Positions 1 through 11,819 of a DNA stretch of 64,000 nucleotides are shown here, in pieces. The translations under genes were made by a program, and so were the position numbers. The DNA comes from Secundilactobacillus pentosiphilus (GTDB lineage Bacteria > Bacillota > Bacilli > Lactobacillales > Lactobacillaceae): positions 1-64,000 of the forward strand of contig NZ_BCMI01000003.1 of the NCBI RefSeq assembly GCF_002217985.1. Reading direction: 5' to 3'. How positions within the stretch are numbered: the first letter of the stretch is position 1; every line of letters starts with the position of its first letter. The notes under the pieces were generated by a model. The model was given only the letters and a program-made list of their open reading frames with translations, was not told the DNA's origin and did not search any database.

Positions 1-416
1 GATTTAATCGTAACATGTGAGGACCTCGTGTCCTTTTATAATTTCCTAAAACCAATCAAAAAACTGGCATTGGTTATTCACCAATACCAGAAATTGTAGA
101 CCCCATTTTTTGAACGGAACGGACACCCGCTAATGTGAAGCAGCTGTTTGAGACAAGATGCAATGGCCCAGCAAGCAGAAAAGCAATTAAAGTCGTAGTT
201 AAACAGGAAGCGCCCTTTTGCCGAATCTTGACTGCCTCATTTTCTACGTGGTTCTTTAACACTAAACGGGAGTTTTATTGACGAATGCCTTATAATGGAG
301 TTGGACATTTAATAATCCGAAAGATTGGTTGTTAGTTGTTAAAACTTTATTATAGGAAGAAACTTTTTCGGTTCAACCGAATTTAGCATTTCAGACGATA
401 AATTAAAGTATAAACC
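1..416. other. Upstream non-coding stretch before ctsR
   Basis: No convincing gene is visible. A 62-codon reverse-strand frame (262 to 74, GTG start) ends inside a terminator hairpin, but it has no ribosome binding site and matches nothing I recognise. It could be a decayed gene end or a small membrane peptide. Near position 18-38 a short stem (AGGAC/GTCCT) followed by T residues may end a forward transcript from outside the window. Confidence 0.35.
53..90 (-). terminator. Intrinsic terminator, reverse strand
   Basis: Read on the reverse strand, an 11-bp stem with one G-T pair (CTGGTATTGGT and ACCAATGCCAG, loop GAATA) is followed directly by six T residues. It would end a leftward transcript whose source is unclear; the only leftward frame upstream is a doubtful 62-codon one. 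Confidence 0.55.
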
Positions 417-445
417 TTTGCATTTTCACCAAACATTCGTATAAT
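417..445 (+). promoter_or_regulatory. ctsR-clpC promoter
   Basis: A -35 element TTTGCA (417-422) is followed by a 17-nt spacer and a perfect -10 TATAAT (440-445). It lies 55 nt before the ctsR start and reads into the ctsR-clpC pair, so it is the obvious housekeeping-sigma promoter for both genes. Confidence 0.8.
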
Positions 446-448
446 GAA

Positions 449-465
449 AGTCAACATTAGTCAAA
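449..465 (+). promoter_or_regulatory. CtsR operator
   Basis: AGTCAAC-ATT-AGTCAAA is a tandem heptamer with three-base spacing. It matches the known CtsR consensus RGTCAAA-N3-RGTCAAA with one mismatch. It starts 3 nt after the -10 box and covers the expected transcription start, so CtsR bound here would block its own operon until heat or protein stress inactivates it. Confidence 0.85.
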
Positions 466-499
466 CAGGATTGCTAAGTTGGTGAATGGAGGGAGCAGC

Positions 500-967
500 G
501 TGCAAAATCAAAATATCTCAGATATTATTGAGCAGTACCTGAAAGAAATTCTGTCGGATACAGAGCACGTGGAAATTCGCCGATCTGAAGTTGCGAATTT
601 GTTCAATGTGGTACCGTCACAAATTAACTATGTGATTAAAACCCGGTTTACTTTATCCAATGGTTACTTGGTAGAAAGCAAGCGGGGCGGTGGCGGCTAT
701 ATTCGAATCGAAAAGGTGAACTTATTAGATGACACAGATGTTTTAGATTCGTTGATTGAAACCATCGGTGATTCGATTGGGCAACGTGATGGCTATGCCG
801 TTGTTCAGGGACTCTATGAAAGTGGTGTTATTGGTCGCAGAGAGGCCAACATCATTTTAACGATTATGAGTAAGGACACCCTGAAGATGGACAACCGTGC
901 GGAAGAAAACGGCTTGAGGGCGCGAATTTTAGTCAGTATTTTGAAACATCTACGCTATGAGAGCTAG
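500..967 (+). CDS. ctsR: Transcriptional repressor CtsR
   Basis: CtsR is the dimeric repressor of class III heat-shock genes in Firmicutes, controlling clp genes. The product is 155 aa, about the usual length. The N-terminal half is the winged helix-turn-helix (VANLFNVVPSQINYVI) followed by the glycine-rich wing KRGGGGYIRIEK that contacts DNA. The C-terminal half mediates dimerisation and sensing. I place the start at GTG 500 because GGAGGGA ends 6 nt upstream; a frame extension to TTG 479 would run through that site. A CtsR operator overlaps its promoter. clpC follows after 17 nt, and mcsA and mcsB are absent, as is usual in lactobacilli. Confidence 0.96.
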   Translation: MQNQNISDIIEQYLKEILSDTEHVEIRRSEVANLFNVVPSQINYVIKTRFTLSNGYLVESKRGGGGYIRIEKVNLLDDTDVLDSLIETIGDSIGQRDGYAVVQGLYESGVIGRREANIILTIMSKDTLKMDNRAEENGLRARILVSILKHLRYES

Positions 968-984
968 GAAAGTGAGGAATTAAA

Positions 985-3474
985 ATGGATAATTTATTTA
1001 CCCCCAGTGCAAAGAGCGTCTTGGCATTAGCCCAGGAACAGGCGAAGTACTTTAAGCACCAAGCTGTTGGCACAGAGCACTTACTTTTAGCACTCACAAT
1101 TGAGAAGAATGGGATTGCTAACAAAGTTTTGCAGCAGTTTTCCATTAGTGAAGATGACGTACGTGAAGAGATTGAGCGCTTCACCGGGTACGGTACTTTA
1201 ACAAACGTTGATAAGGATACTTATCTGCCATATTCACCCAAGGCGAAGGACATTCTGTCCGTTGCCGGTGAGGAAGCTAAGCGAATTGGTGCCACTAAAA
1301 TTGGGACTGAGCACTTGCTGCTTGCTCTGCTGAGTGACGAAACGATCCTTTCCTCACGAATTCTGATGAACTTAAATATTGATTTAGCTCAAGCCCGTAA
1401 GGTCATTTTACGTAAGTTAGGCGTGAGTGAGACCCAGGATAAACGGCGTAATCAGCATGGCCGCAAGCAACAGGGCGGCACCCCGACCTTGGACTCACTG
1501 GCACGTGACCTGACGCAGTTGGCCCGTGACGACCGGATGGATCCAACCGTTGGCCGGAACAATGAAGTACGGCGGGTCATTCAAGTTTTGAGTCGTCGGA
1601 CGAAGAACAACCCCGTGCTGATTGGCGAGCCTGGTGTTGGTAAAACGGCGATTGCTGAAGGCTTAGCCCAGCGGATCGTTAAGGGTGACGTTCCTGAAGA
1701 TATGCAAAACAAGCGGCTAATGGCCTTGGATATGGGGTCACTGGTTGCGGGGACTAAGTATCGTGGCGAATTTGAAGACCGTCTCAAAAAGGTGATCGAA
1801 GAAATTTATAATGACGGGGAAGTTATCCTGTTCATTGACGAACTGCACACCTTGATTGGTGCCGGTGGTGCTGAAGGTGCCATCGATGCATCAAACATTC
1901 TGAAGCCGGCGTTAGCTCGGGGTGAACTTCAAACCATCGGGGCCACCACGCTTGACGAATATCAAAAATACATCGAATCCGATGCGGCCTTGGAACGTCG
2001 GTTTGCGACGGTTCAAGTGAATGAACCTACAGAAAAAGAAACCATTGAGATCCTTAAAGGGCTGCGTCCTCGTTATGAGGCACACCACAAAGCTAACATT
2101 ACTGATGAAGCATTGGAACAGGCGGTTAAGCTTTCCACTCGCTACATTACGGAACGTTACTTGCCTGATAAGGCCATCGACTTAATGGATGAGGCTGCTG
2201 CTAAGGTACGTGTCAGCCAGATGGATAAGCCTAATAACCAGACTAAACAGGAAGTTAAATTATCAGATCTGTCTGATCAACGTGAAGCTGCGATCCTTGA
2301 CCAGCGCTTTGAAGAGGCGGCTAAGATTCGTGAGCAGGAAATTGCCTTGAAGGAAAAACTCGACAAAAAGGCCGAAAAGCGTGCTGATTCTGATGAAAAG
2401 TACGGTTTGAACGTAAGGGGCGAAGACGTTGCCCAAGTGGTCTCTGAATGGACTGGCGTGCCAACCACGCAGCTTAACCGAACTGAACAAGAACGGTTGG
2501 TTAACTTGGAAAGCATTTTGCACAAACGAGTGGTTGGCCAAGAAGAAGCGGTTTCAGCCGTTTCCAGAGCTATCCGGCGGGCCCGTTCAGGATTGAAAGA
2601 TCCCAACCGGCCAATTGGTTCATTCATGTTCTTAGGCCCTACTGGTGTTGGTAAGACGGAACTTGCGAAGGCGTTAGCTGAAGCAATGTTCGGTTCAGAA
2701 GACAACATGATCCGGGTAGATATGAGTGAATACATGGAGAAGTATTCAACCAGCCGTCTGATTGGTTCAGCGCCGGGTTACGTGGGTTATGACGAAGGCG
2801 GGCAGTTAACCGAAAAAGTTCGTCAAAAACCGTATTCAGTGGTGCTCTTTGATGAAGTTGAAAAGGCCCATCCAGACGTCTTTAACCTGTTGCTGCAGGT
2901 TCTTGATGATGGGTATCTGACTGATTCTAAGGGGCGGAAGGTTGATTTCCGGAACACCATTTTGATCATGACCTCTAACTTAGGGGCAACGAGGCTGCGG
3001 GATGAAAAGACCGTTGGCTTTGCCGCTAAGGATAAGAGCAGTGACTACAGCGCGATGGCGGATACCATCCGGCAAACGTTGAAGCAAAGCTTCCGGCCAG
3101 AGTTCTTGAACCGGATCGATGAAGTGGTTATTTTCCACAGTCTTCAAAAGAAGGAACTTCATCAAATTGTGAAGTTAATGGCGAAGACCGTTATCGATCG
3201 TGTGAAGGCTCAAGATATTGATATCAAAGTGACACCGGCTGCAATCGATGTTATCGCCGATGCCGGGTTTGATCCGGAATACGGTGCACGGCCAATCCGG
3301 CGGGCACTGCAGACCAAGGTGGAAGACCGCTTAAGCGAAGCAATGCTGTCCGGCGAAATTCAAGCGGGCAACACCGTCACCTTAGGGGCCAGTCATGGTA
3401 AGATTACCCTGAACGTTAAGCAAGCAGAAAAAACTGAGAAAAAGACTGCCAGTGAAACGGTTGGCAGTAAGTAA
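985..3474 (+). CDS. clpC: ATP-dependent Clp protease ATPase subunit ClpC
   Basis: ClpC is the cytoplasmic Hsp100 unfoldase that feeds substrates to ClpP. The 829-aa product has the double Clp N-domain (about 1-145), a first AAA+ module with Walker A GEPGVGKT at about 214 and Walker B ILFIDEL at about 281, the UVR/linker coiled-coil region around 430-460, and a second AAA+ module with Walker A GPTGVGKT at about 551. The length and layout are standard for ClpC. The ATG follows a GAGGA site and lies 17 nt after ctsR, so both share the CtsR-controlled promoter. A strong terminator follows. Confidence 0.98.
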   Translation: MDNLFTPSAKSVLALAQEQAKYFKHQAVGTEHLLLALTIEKNGIANKVLQQFSISEDDVREEIERFTGYGTLTNVDKDTYLPYSPKAKDILSVAGEEAKRIGATKIGTEHLLLALLSDETILSSRILMNLNIDLAQARKVILRKLGVSETQDKRRNQHGRKQQGGTPTLDSLARDLTQLARDDRMDPTVGRNNEVRRVIQVLSRRTKNNPVLIGEPGVGKTAIAEGLAQRIVKGDVPEDMQNKRLMALDMGSLVAGTKYRGEFEDRLKKVIEEIYNDGEVILFIDELHTLIGAGGAEGAIDASNILKPALARGELQTIGATTLDEYQKYIESDAALERRFATVQVNEPTEKETIEILKGLRPRYEAHHKANITDEALEQAVKLSTRYITERYLPDKAIDLMDEAAAKVRVSQMDKPNNQTKQEVKLSDLSDQREAAILDQRFEEAAKIREQEIALKEKLDKKAEKRADSDEKYGLNVRGEDVAQVVSEWTGVPTTQLNRTEQERLVNLESILHKRVVGQEEAVSAVSRAIRRARSGLKDPNRPIGSFMFLGPTGVGKTELAKALAEAMFGSEDNMIRVDMSEYMEKYSTSRLIGSAPGYVGYDEGGQLTEKVRQKPYSVVLFDEVEKAHPDVFNLLLQVLDDGYLTDSKGRKVDFRNTILIMTSNLGATRLRDEKTVGFAAKDKSSDYSAMADTIRQTLKQSFRPEFLNRIDEVVIFHSLQKKELHQIVKLMAKTVIDRVKAQDIDIKVTPAAIDVIADAGFDPEYGARPIRRALQTKVEDRLSEAMLSGEIQAGNTVTLGASHGKITLNVKQAEKTEKKTASETVGSK

Positions 3475-3494
3475 TCAGATTTAAATTCCAATAG

Positions 3495-3544
3495 AGCAGC
3501 TTGATTACTAGTCCCTGTTGACTAGCGACCAGGCTGCTTTTTTT
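3495..3544 (+). terminator. Terminator after clpC
   Basis: An outer stem AGCAGC/GCTGCT encloses an inner stem CTAGTC/GACTAG, and the structure ends in seven T residues. It closes the ctsR-clpC operon. Confidence 0.8.
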
Positions 3545-3633
3545 GCAAGGAGTCTCCTTACCGCAAACTGGGGATTCGTGTTAAACTAGTACTCAGACCA
3601 TAGGCAGCCGCTACGAAAGGAATGGGAGTTAAT

Positions 3634-4233
3634 TTGAAACGAGAAGCGCAACTAGAGAAAACGCATCAAGCCATTTTAGACGCCGCACGCACGCTCTTTT
3701 TGTCTCGCGGCTACCAGGGTACGTCTACCCGGGATATTGCTAAGGCTGTGGGCATCACCCAACCGGCGCTTTACCACCATTTCGATGATAAAGAAGTGAT
3801 TTATCTGCAAGTCATTAAAACGGTTGGCAGTGAGATCAAAGCCGGCATTGATGCTGTGAACCAGTCTTCAGCGGCTTTATCAGCTGAGGAACGGTTGGTG
3901 AAAATCACACAAGTGCTGACGGACGCTCATCCGCGAGATATCTTTACCATTATCCATTCCAGTTTCGGGGAACTCAAACCCGCTAATATGCGTCAACTGG
4001 GAATGATCTTTCAAACGGACTACGTGAGACCAATTGAAAACTACTTTAAGAGTAAAGACGTTGAGTTGCGCCGAGACATCCAGCCTGAGGCAGCAGCAGA
4101 ATTTTACATTACGAGTTTAAGCCCGCTTTTTAGCAAGTTTCATCGCATTGGCGGTGCTGACCTGACGCAAGAGGAACACATTCGGTTACTACTAGATTTG
4201 ATTTTGCACGGGTTAGTGTCCTCAGAGACATAA
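3634..4233 (+). CDS. TetR/AcrR family transcriptional regulator
   Basis: The 199-aa product has an N-terminal TetR-type helix-turn-helix: about residues 10-55 carry an ILDAARTLF helix, then TSTRDIAKAVGITQPALYHHF. The C-terminal domain is the usual divergent ligand-binding helical bundle, so the effector cannot be told. I prefer TTG 3634, which has GGGAG five bases upstream; the ATG at 3622 sits directly on a GAAAGGA site and is too close. It is flanked by the clpC terminator and the rpoB promoter, so it is transcribed alone. The neighbouring genes give no hint of its target. Confidence 0.85.
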   Translation: MKREAQLEKTHQAILDAARTLFLSRGYQGTSTRDIAKAVGITQPALYHHFDDKEVIYLQVIKTVGSEIKAGIDAVNQSSAALSAEERLVKITQVLTDAHPRDIFTIIHSSFGELKPANMRQLGMIFQTDYVRPIENYFKSKDVELRRDIQPEAAAEFYITSLSPLFSKFHRIGGADLTQEEHIRLLLDLILHGLVSSET

Positions 4234-4237
4234 TGAT

Positions 4238-4266
4238 TTGACAACTTAATTAGCAGCAGGTATACT
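4238..4266 (+). promoter_or_regulatory. rpoB-rpoC promoter
   Basis: TTGACA (4238-4243), a 17-nt spacer and TATACT (4261-4266) make a near-consensus promoter. It begins 4 nt after the TetR stop codon and gives rpoB a leader of about 200 nt. Confidence 0.88.
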
Positions 4267-4336
4267 AATTGCAGTATGTAACTGTGAACTGAAATGAGTC
4301 GTTGCGATCTATTGTCCGTAACGGTTCTCATAAAAA

Positions 4337-4376
4337 CCAAAAGTAAGAATTCGATTCTTATTTTTGGATTTTTTTT
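4337..4376 (+). promoter_or_regulatory. Structured rpoB leader with terminator-like hairpin
   Basis: A 14-bp stem (4337-4350 with 4354-4367, one G-T pair, TCG loop) is followed by A and eight T residues, which is the form of an intrinsic terminator. TTCTCA at 4325-4330 can pair with TGAGAA at about 4390-4395, and CGTA/TACG extend this outer helix around the hairpin. A conserved leader called the Lacto-rpoB motif is known upstream of rpoB in lactic acid bacteria. I infer this is that motif or an attenuator, but I cannot score it against the model. Confidence 0.6.
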
Positions 4377-4470
4377 GCCAAAAAACCGGTGAGAATACGT
4401 TTTCATTGAAAATGTAATCGAACTGTAACATTGGTTTTGGTTCGCTGAATAAAATGGAGAGGTGAACAAC

Positions 4471-7400
4471 TTGGCAGGACACTTGGTTAAATATGGCAAG
4501 CACCGGACCCGACGAAGCTACGCACGAATTAAGGAAGTTTTGGATCTTCCTAACTTGATTGAGATCCAAAAGAATTCGTACCAGTGGTTTTTAGATGAAG
4601 GCTTGAAGGATATGTTCGATGACATTATGCCAATCGAAGATTTCCAAGGAAATCTTTCATTAGAGTTCGTTGATTACCAGTTACTGGAACCAAAATATAC
4701 CGTTGACGAAGCAAGAGAGCACGATGCCAACTATTCGGCACCATTACATGTCACTTTACGGTTAACCAATCACGAGACTGGTGAAATTAAATCCCAAGAT
4801 GTTTTCTTCGGCGATTTTCCACTGATGACGGAACAAGGAACGTTTATTATTAACGGTGCCGAACGGGTTATCGTTTCTCAATTAGTCCGTTCCCCTGGCG
4901 TTTATTACACTAAAGATACTGACAAAAACGGCCGTACAGTTTACGGTGCCACTGTCATTCCTAACCGGGGTGCTTGGCTGGAATTTGAAACGGATGCTAA
5001 AGGGCTGTCTTACGTTCGGATCGACCGGACTCGTAAGATTCCAATGACCGAATTAGTTCGGGCCTTAGGCTTCGGTTCAGATGACGAGATCATCAAGATG
5101 TATGGTGATAACGACAGCTTAATGGCAACCTTGGAAAAGGATGTTCACAAAAACAGCGAAGATTCACGTGTTGAAGAAGCCTTAAAGGATGTTTACGAGC
5201 GTTTGCGTCCAGGTGAACCTAAGACGGCTGATTCATCACGGAGTCTGTTAACGGCTCGGTTCTTCGATCCAAAGCGTTATGATATGGCGCCTGTCGGTCG
5301 TTACAAGACAAACAAGAAGTTAGTTCTAAAGAACCGCTTGCTTGGTTTGACGTTGGCTGAAACCTTAGCAGATCCTGATACTGGTGAAGTTTTGGCTTCA
5401 AAGGGCGACGTTGTGGATAAAGATCTGTTGAAGACCTTGACACCATACCTTGACCGTGACGACTTTAAGACGGTGACTTACACGCCTTCAGACGAAGCGG
5501 TGGTCACTGAACCAGTTGTTCTTCAAACCATTATGGTTCAATCGCCAGATGACCCAGAACGGGCTATTCCAGTGATTGGTAATGGTCATATTGATTTGAA
5601 GTGGAAGCACATTAAACCCGCTGATATTTTGGCTGCAGTTAACTACTTCTTTGACTTACAAGAAGGTATTGGCTCAACTGACGATATCGATCACTTGGGT
5701 AACCGTCGGATTCGTTCTGTTGGTGAATTACTGCAGAACCAGTTCCGGATCGGTTTATCACGGATGGAACGGGTCGTTCGCGAACGGATGTCAATTCAGG
5801 ATGCTTCGACCGTTACGCCGCAACAACTGATCAACATTCGACCAGTTGTGGCTTCAATCAAAGAATTCTTCGGTTCTTCACAACTGTCACAATTCATGGA
5901 TCAAACTAACCCCTTGGGTGAATTAACGCATAAGCGTCGTCTTTCAGCCCTTGGACCTGGTGGTTTGACTCGTGACCGTGCCGGTTATGAAGTTCGTGAT
6001 GTGCACTATACCCATTACGGCCGTATGTGCCCAATTGAAACACCCGAAGGCCCTAACATTGGACTGATCAACAGTTTGTCCAGTTACGCCCGGATCAACA
6101 AGTATGGCTTTATCGAAACGCCATACCGTCGTGTTTCATGGACGACGCATAAGGTTACCAACAAGATTGATTACCTGACCGCCGATGAAGAAGATAACTA
6201 CGTTGTTGCACAAGCCAACTCACCATTGAACGATGATGGTTCATTCGTTAATGATGTGGTTATGGCCCGTGCAAAATCAGAAAATATTGAAACCAGCATC
6301 AACAACGTCGATTACATGGACGTTTCGCCTAAGCAAGTTGTGTCGGTCGCTACGGCCTGCATTCCTTTCTTGGAAAACGATGACTCTAACCGTGCGTTGA
6401 TGGGTGCCAACATGATGCGTCAAGCCGTACCGTTGCTTGATCCTCATGCACCGCTGATTGGTACTGGGATTGAATACAAAGCTGCCCATGACTCTGGTGT
6501 TGCCTTACTTTGCAAGCAGGCCGGGACAGTTGAATACGTCGATGCCCGCGAAATTCGTGTTCGTCGCGAAGACGGTGCATTAGATAGCTACAAGTTAATG
6601 AAGTTCCAACGTTCAAACGGTGGTAAAAACTACAACCAACGTCCAATCGTTAAGGTCGGCGATAAAGTTGATCCAGACGAAGTATTGGCTGACGGACCAT
6701 CAATGGAAGACGGCGAATTAGCTTTAGGTCAAAACCCATTAGTTGCTTTCATGACTTGGCAAGGTTACAACTTCGAAGATGCCATCGCCATTAGCGAACG
6801 GCTTGTGACTGACGATGTCTACACTTCAATTCATATTGAAGAGTATGAATCCGAAGCCCGTGATACGAAGCTTGGACCTGAAGAAATTACCCGTGAAATT
6901 CCTAACGTTGGGGAAGATGCACTTAAGAACCTTGACGAAGAAGGGATTATCCGGATCGGTGCCGAAGTGCATGACGGCGACATTCTAGTTGGTAAAGTAA
7001 CGCCTAAGGGTGTCACTGAATTATCAGCTGAGGAACGTTTGCTTCACGCGATCTTTGGTGAAAAGGCCCGTGAAGTACGTGATACGTCACTTAAGGTGCC
7101 TCATGGCGGCGGCGGTATCATTCAAAACGTCCGCATCTTCACCCGTGAAAACGGTGATGAATTATCACCAGGTGTTAACAAGATGGTACGTGTCTACATT
7201 GCTCAAAAGCGTAAGCTGCAAGTTGGTGACAAGATGTCTGGCCGTCATGGTAACAAGGGGACTGTTTCCGTTGTTATCCCTCAAGAAGATATGCCATACA
7301 TGCCAGATGGAACGCCAATCGATATTATGCTGAGTCCAATGGGTGTGCCTTCCCGTATGAACATCGGGCAAGTGCTCGAACTGCATTTGGGAATGGCCGC

Positions 7401-8070
7401 ACGTAAACTTGGCATTCACATTTCAACACCAGTCTTTGATGGTGCCCGTGATGAAGATATCTGGGCTGCCGTTAAGGAAGCTGGTATGTCTGGTGATGCC
7501 AAGACTGTTTTGTATGATGGCCGTACCGGTGAACCATTTGACAAACGAATTGCCGTTGGTGTGATGCACTACATGAAGCTGGCCCACATGGTTGACGATA
7601 AGATCCATGCACGTTCAATCGGACCATACTCATTAGTTACCCAACAACCACTTGGTGGTAAAGCACAATTCGGTGGCCAACGATTTGGTGAAATGGAAGT
7701 TTGGGCACTTGAAGCTTATGGTGCTGCTTACACGCTGCAAGAAATCTTGACTTACAAGTCAGATGACGTTGTTGGTCGTGTTAAAACTTACGAAGCCATC
7801 GTTAAGGGCGAACCAATTCCTAAGCCAGGTGTTCCTGAATCCTTCCGTGTGTTGGTTAAGGAATTACAATCACTAGGTTTGGACATGAAAGTTCTTGGCG
7901 CTGATAACAAAGAAATCGAGCTGCGTGATATGGACGATGAAGACGATGACGTTGTTAACGTTGACGCTTTGAGTAAGTTCGCACAGCAGCAAGAAGAACA
8001 AAAGAAGGCTACTGCAGCTAAAGAAGCAGCAGCTAACAAAGATGAAGCTGACACTAACGCTAAGGATTAA
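4471..8070 (+). CDS. rpoB: DNA-directed RNA polymerase subunit beta
   Basis: This is the beta subunit of the core RNA polymerase, 1199 aa. The rifampicin-region signature [14 protein letters not shown] and the downstream catalytic-core motifs such as [16 protein letters not shown] and [10 protein letters not shown] are intact. The acidic tail rich in D, E, A and K is typical of lactobacilli. I choose TTG 4471, reading [10 protein letters not shown], because GGAGAGGTG lies 7 nt upstream; the GTG at 4462 is inside that site. rpoC follows 19 nt later and both are driven by the promoter at 4238. Confidence 0.98.
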   Translation: MAGHLVKYGKHRTRRSYARIKEVLDLPNLIEIQKNSYQWFLDEGLKDMFDDIMPIEDFQGNLSLEFVDYQLLEPKYTVDEAREHDANYSAPLHVTLRLTNHETGEIKSQDVFFGDFPLMTEQGTFIINGAERVIVSQLVRSPGVYYTKDTDKNGRTVYGATVIPNRGAWLEFETDAKGLSYVRIDRTRKIPMTELVRALGFGSDDEIIKMYGDNDSLMATLEKDVHKNSEDSRVEEALKDVYERLRPGEPKTADSSRSLLTARFFDPKRYDMAPVGRYKTNKKLVLKNRLLGLTLAETLADPDTGEVLASKGDVVDKDLLKTLTPYLDRDDFKTVTYTPSDEAVVTEPVVLQTIMVQSPDDPERAIPVIGNGHIDLKWKHIKPADILAAVNYFFDLQEGIGSTDDIDHLGNRRIRSVGELLQNQFRIGLSRMERVVRERMSIQDASTVTPQQLINIRPVVASIKEFFGSSQLSQFMDQTNPLGELTHKRRLSALGPGGLTRDRAGYEVRDVHYTHYGRMCPIETPEGPNIGLINSLSSYARINKYGFIETPYRRVSWTTHKVTNKIDYLTADEEDNYVVAQANSPLNDDGSFVNDVVMARAKSENIETSINNVDYMDVSPKQVVSVATACIPFLENDDSNRALMGANMMRQAVPLLDPHAPLIGTGIEYKAAHDSGVALLCKQAGTVEYVDAREIRVRREDGALDSYKLMKFQRSNGGKNYNQRPIVKVGDKVDPDEVLADGPSMEDGELALGQNPLVAFMTWQGYNFEDAIAISERLVTDDVYTSIHIEEYESEARDTKLGPEEITREIPNVGEDALKNLDEEGIIRIGAEVHDGDILVGKVTPKGVTELSAEERLLHAIFGEKAREVRDTSLKVPHGGGGIIQNVRIFTRENGDELSPGVNKMVRVYIAQKRKLQVGDKMSGRHGNKGTVSVVIPQEDMPYMPDGTPIDIMLSPMGVPSRMNIGQVLELHLGMAARKLGIHISTPVFDGARDEDIWAAVKEAGMSGDAKTVLYDGRTGEPFDKRIAVGVMHYMKLAHMVDDKIHARSIGPYSLVTQQPLGGKAQFGGQRFGEMEVWALEAYGAAYTLQEILTYKSDDVVGRVKTYEAIVKGEPIPKPGVPESFRVLVKELQSLGLDMKVLGADNKEIELRDMDDEDDDVVNVDALSKFAQQQEEQKKATAAKEAAANKDEADTNAKD

Positions 8071-8089
8071 TTAAAGGGAGGTCGATCCA

Positions 8090-11000
8090 TTGGTCGATGT
8101 CAATAAGTTCGAAAGCATGCAAATTGGACTTGCATCGCCTGACAAGATTCGGAGCTGGTCATATGGCGAAGTTAAGAAGCCAGAAACCATTAACTACCGA
8201 ACTCTAAAGCCAGAAAAAGACGGACTATTCGATGAACGTATCTTTGGCCCAACCAAAGATTGGGAATGTGCTTGCGGTAAGTACAAACGGATTCGTTACA
8301 AGGGTGTTGTTTGTGACCGTTGCGGCGTTGAAGTTACCCGTTCAAAGGTTCGTCGTGAACGTATGGGACACATTGAATTAGCTGCTCCAGTCACTCACAT
8401 TTGGTATTTCAAGGGGATTCCAAGCCGGATGGGGCTAGTACTGGACATGAGCCCGCGCTCACTGGAAGAAATTATCTACTTTGCTTCATACGTTGTGCTC
8501 GAACCTGGTAACACACCGCTTGAAAAGAAGCAGTTGCTTTCCGAACGTGAATACCGTGAAAAGAAAGCTGAGTATGGAAATGGATTCACTGCCGAAATGG
8601 GTGCTGAAGCCATTAAGAAATTACTCCGCGATGTCGATGTAGAAAAAGAAGTTTCAGAATTAAAGGAAGCTTTGAAGGAAGCCACTGGTCAAAAGCGGAC
8701 GCGTGCCGTTCGTCGTTTGGACATTTTGGAAGCCTTCGTTACTTCTGGTAACAAGCCGGAGTGGATGGTAATGGATGCCATTCCCGTTATTCCACCTGAC
8801 TTACGGCCAATGGTTCAGTTGGAAGGTGGCCGTTTTGCCACTTCTGACTTGAACGATTTGTACCGTCGAGTGATCAACCGTAACAACCGTCTTAAGCGTT
8901 TGTTAGACCTTCATGCACCTGGCATCATCGTTCAAAACGAAAAGCGGATGCTGCAAGAAGCCGTTGATGCTTTGATCGATAACGGTCGTCGTGGCCGTCC
9001 AGTTGCTGGTCCTGGTAACCGTCCGTTGAAATCTCTTTCACACATGTTGAAGGGGAAGCAAGGCCGGTTCCGTCAAAACTTACTGGGTAAGCGTGTTGAC
9101 TACTCAGGCCGTTCTGTTATTGATGTGGGTCCTTCATTACGGATGAACCAAATGGGGCTGCCAGTGCCAATGGCAATGGAACTCTTCAAGCCGTTCATCA
9201 TGAAGGAATTAGTTAGCCGCGGGTTAGCTTCTAACATTAAGAACGCCAAGCGTAAGATCGACCGTGAAGACGAAGATGTCTACAGTGTTCTGGAAGATGT
9301 GATTAAAGAACATCCAGTTTTACTGAACCGGGCACCTACGCTTCACCGTTTGGGGATTCAAGCTTTCGAACCAGTGCTGGTAAGTGGTAAGTCAATGCGT
9401 TTACACCCGTTGGCCTGTGAAGCTTACAACGCCGATTTCGATGGTGACCAAATGGCCATTCACGTGCCGCTGTCTGATGAAGCACAAGCTGAAGCTCGTT
9501 TGCTGATGCTTGCTGCTCACCATATCCTGGCACCTAAGGATGGGAAACCCGTTGTGACGCCATCACAAGATATGGTTATCGGTAACTACTACCTGACTTT
9601 GGAAGAATCCGGTCGTGAAGGCGAAGGCATGATCTTTAAAGATACTAACGAAGCGGTACTTGCATACCGTAACGGGTTAGTTCACTGGCACTCTCGTGTT
9701 GGGGTTCAAACGAGTTCTTTGAAGGGCAAGCCATTCACTGATGAACAAAAGGGCAAGATCATGGTTACCAGTGTTGGTAAGCTGATCTTCAACAGTATTT
9801 TGCCAAAATCATTCCCTTACTTGAATGAACCGACGGATACCAACTTGAACGGTTACGTGCCGGATAAGTACTTCTTGGATAAGGGTGAAGATATTCACGA
9901 TTATCTGAAGGATGCTGAACTGGTTAAACCATTCAACAAGGGCTTCCTGAGTGACATCATTGCTGAAGTTTACAAGCAGTATAAGGTGACTGAAACGTCC
10001 TTACTGCTTGACCGAATGAAGGACTTAGGTTATGACGAATCAACGCAATCTGGCTTAACTGTCGGAATCGTTGATGTTACCGAAGTTCCTGATAAACCAG
10101 AAATTATTGATGCTGCCCATAAACAAGTGGCAACTGTTACTAAGCAGTTCCGTCGTGGTTTGATTACCGACCACGAACGTTACGAACGTGTTATTGGAAT
10201 TTGGAACGACGCTAAGGATACCTTACAAGATAAGCTGATCCATAACTTCGATCCGCAAAACCCAATTTACATGATGAGTGACTCCGGTGCCCGTGGTAAC
10301 ATTTCTAACTTTACGCAACTTGCCGGTATGCGTGGCTTGATGGCCGCTCCTAACGGTGAAATCATGGAATTGCCGATCACCGCAAACTTCCGTGAAGGCC
10401 TCTCTGTTTTGGAAATGTTTATTTCTACCCACGGTGCCCGTAAAGGGATGACCGATACTGCCTTGAAGACCGCCAACTCAGGTTACTTAACTCGTCGTCT
10501 AGTTGATGTGGCTCAAGACGTTATCGTCCGTGAAGAAGACTGTGGTACTGATCGTGGTTTGACTATCAGCGCTATCAAGAATGGTAACGAAATGATCGAA
10601 CCACTGTATGACCGGATGCTAGGCCGTTACACCATGAAGACCGTTAATGATCCTAAGACTGGTGAAGTCATCATCGGTGCTAACAAGATGATCGATGAAA
10701 CGACTGCTCAACGGATTGTGGATGCCGGTATCGAATCAGTGACGATTCGTTCCGTCTTCACTTGCAACACTTCTCATGGGGTTTGTGAACGTTGTTACGG
10801 CCGTAACATGGCTACTGGGGATCAGGTTGAAGTTGGTGAAGCAGTTGGTACTGTTGCTGCTCAATCAATCGGTGAACCTGGTACGCAATTGACCATGCGG
10901 AACTTCCATACCGGTGGTGTTGCTGGAAACGAAGATATTACTCAAGGGCTGCCACGTGTTCAAGAAATCTTTGAATCTCGGAACCCTAAAGGTAAAGCTG

Positions 11001-11734
11001 AGATTTCAGAAGTTACTGGTACGGTTGAATCCATTGAAGAAAACCCAGCTGAACGAACTAAGGAAATTACCATTAAAGGTGAAGCTGATACGAGAAGTTA
11101 CACACTTCCAATTACAGCTCAACTGAAGGTGACTGAAGGCGACTTTATTCACCGTGGTGCAGCTCTGAATGAAGGGTCAGTTGATCCTAAGGAACTGATT
11201 CGGGTTCGCGATGTGCTTTCTACTGAAAACTACCTGCTAAGTGAAGTTCAAAAGACTTACCGGATGCAAGGTGTGGCTGTCTTGGATAAGCACGTTGAGA
11301 TCATGGTTCGTCAAATGCTGCGGAAGGTTCGGATCATGGATCCAGGTGACACTGATGTCTTGCCTGGTACCCTGATGGATATCGATGATTTCCGTCAGCA
11401 TAACTACAAGACGTTGATTACCGGTGGCACACCAGCCACTGCACGTCCAGTTATCCTTGGTATTACTAAGGCTGCCCTTGAAACGAACAGTTTCTTGTCA
11501 GCTGCGTCATTCCAGGAAACAACTCGTGTATTGACCGATGCTGCTATTCGTGGTAAGAACGATCCATTGGTCGGTCTTAAAGAGAACGTTATTATTGGTA
11601 AGATCATTCCAGCTGGTACTGGGATGCCTGATTACCGTAAGATCAAGCCAAAGGAAGTTGGCGGCTCTTCAACTGATGGTGTCTACTCAATTAATGAGTT
11701 AGAACGCCGGATGAAAGAAGAAGACGCTAAGTAA
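8090..11734 (+). CDS. rpoC: DNA-directed RNA polymerase subunit beta'
   Basis: The beta' subunit carries the catalytic magnesium site NADFDGD, seen at residues 447-453. The N-terminal zinc ribbon starts with CACGKY and ends CDRCG. The 1214-aa length is usual for Bacilli. The second zinc site, [13 protein letters not shown], is also intact. The start is TTG with AGGTCG/GGGAGG upstream. It is the last gene of the rpoBC operon; a strong terminator follows within 60 nt. Confidence 0.98.
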   Translation: MVDVNKFESMQIGLASPDKIRSWSYGEVKKPETINYRTLKPEKDGLFDERIFGPTKDWECACGKYKRIRYKGVVCDRCGVEVTRSKVRRERMGHIELAAPVTHIWYFKGIPSRMGLVLDMSPRSLEEIIYFASYVVLEPGNTPLEKKQLLSEREYREKKAEYGNGFTAEMGAEAIKKLLRDVDVEKEVSELKEALKEATGQKRTRAVRRLDILEAFVTSGNKPEWMVMDAIPVIPPDLRPMVQLEGGRFATSDLNDLYRRVINRNNRLKRLLDLHAPGIIVQNEKRMLQEAVDALIDNGRRGRPVAGPGNRPLKSLSHMLKGKQGRFRQNLLGKRVDYSGRSVIDVGPSLRMNQMGLPVPMAMELFKPFIMKELVSRGLASNIKNAKRKIDREDEDVYSVLEDVIKEHPVLLNRAPTLHRLGIQAFEPVLVSGKSMRLHPLACEAYNADFDGDQMAIHVPLSDEAQAEARLLMLAAHHILAPKDGKPVVTPSQDMVIGNYYLTLEESGREGEGMIFKDTNEAVLAYRNGLVHWHSRVGVQTSSLKGKPFTDEQKGKIMVTSVGKLIFNSILPKSFPYLNEPTDTNLNGYVPDKYFLDKGEDIHDYLKDAELVKPFNKGFLSDIIAEVYKQYKVTETSLLLDRMKDLGYDESTQSGLTVGIVDVTEVPDKPEIIDAAHKQVATVTKQFRRGLITDHERYERVIGIWNDAKDTLQDKLIHNFDPQNPIYMMSDSGARGNISNFTQLAGMRGLMAAPNGEIMELPITANFREGLSVLEMFISTHGARKGMTDTALKTANSGYLTRRLVDVAQDVIVREEDCGTDRGLTISAIKNGNEMIEPLYDRMLGRYTMKTVNDPKTGEVIIGANKMIDETTAQRIVDAGIESVTIRSVFTCNTSHGVCERCYGRNMATGDQVEVGEAVGTVAAQSIGEPGTQLTMRNFHTGGVAGNEDITQGLPRVQEIFESRNPKGKAEISEVTGTVESIEENPAERTKEITIKGEADTRSYTLPITAQLKVTEGDFIHRGAALNEGSVDPKELIRVRDVLSTENYLLSEVQKTYRMQGVAVLDKHVEIMVRQMLRKVRIMDPGDTDVLPGTLMDIDDFRQHNYKTLITGGTPATARPVILGITKAALETNSFLSAASFQETTRVLTDAAIRGKNDPLVGLKENVIIGKIIPAGTGMPDYRKIKPKEVGGSSTDGVYSINELERRMKEEDAK

Positions 11735-11754
11735 TTTGGTAGCTTCTAGAAGTT

Positions 11755-11793
11755 AAAAAGTCCCGTGTCGAGGTTATCGGCACGGGGCTTTTT
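11755..11793 (+). terminator. Terminator after rpoC
   Basis: The stem GTCCCGTG/CACGGGGC (one T-G pair) is preceded by a run of A and followed by five T residues. It ends the rpoBC transcript. Confidence 0.88.
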
Positions 11794-11819
11794 GTCTTGT
11801 AGGGCATCCTTTCCAGCTA

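Noticed and set aside
74..262. 62-codon reverse frame with a hydrophobic stretch before ctsR
   Set aside because: The GTG start has no ribosome binding site or promoter and no family fit. It ends in a terminator stem, so a decayed gene end is possible, but it does not reach the level of a CDS call.
2277..2735. 152-codon reverse frame inside clpC
   Set aside because: It lies wholly opposite the well-conserved ClpC coding sequence and has the Ser/Arg-rich make-up of an antisense shadow.
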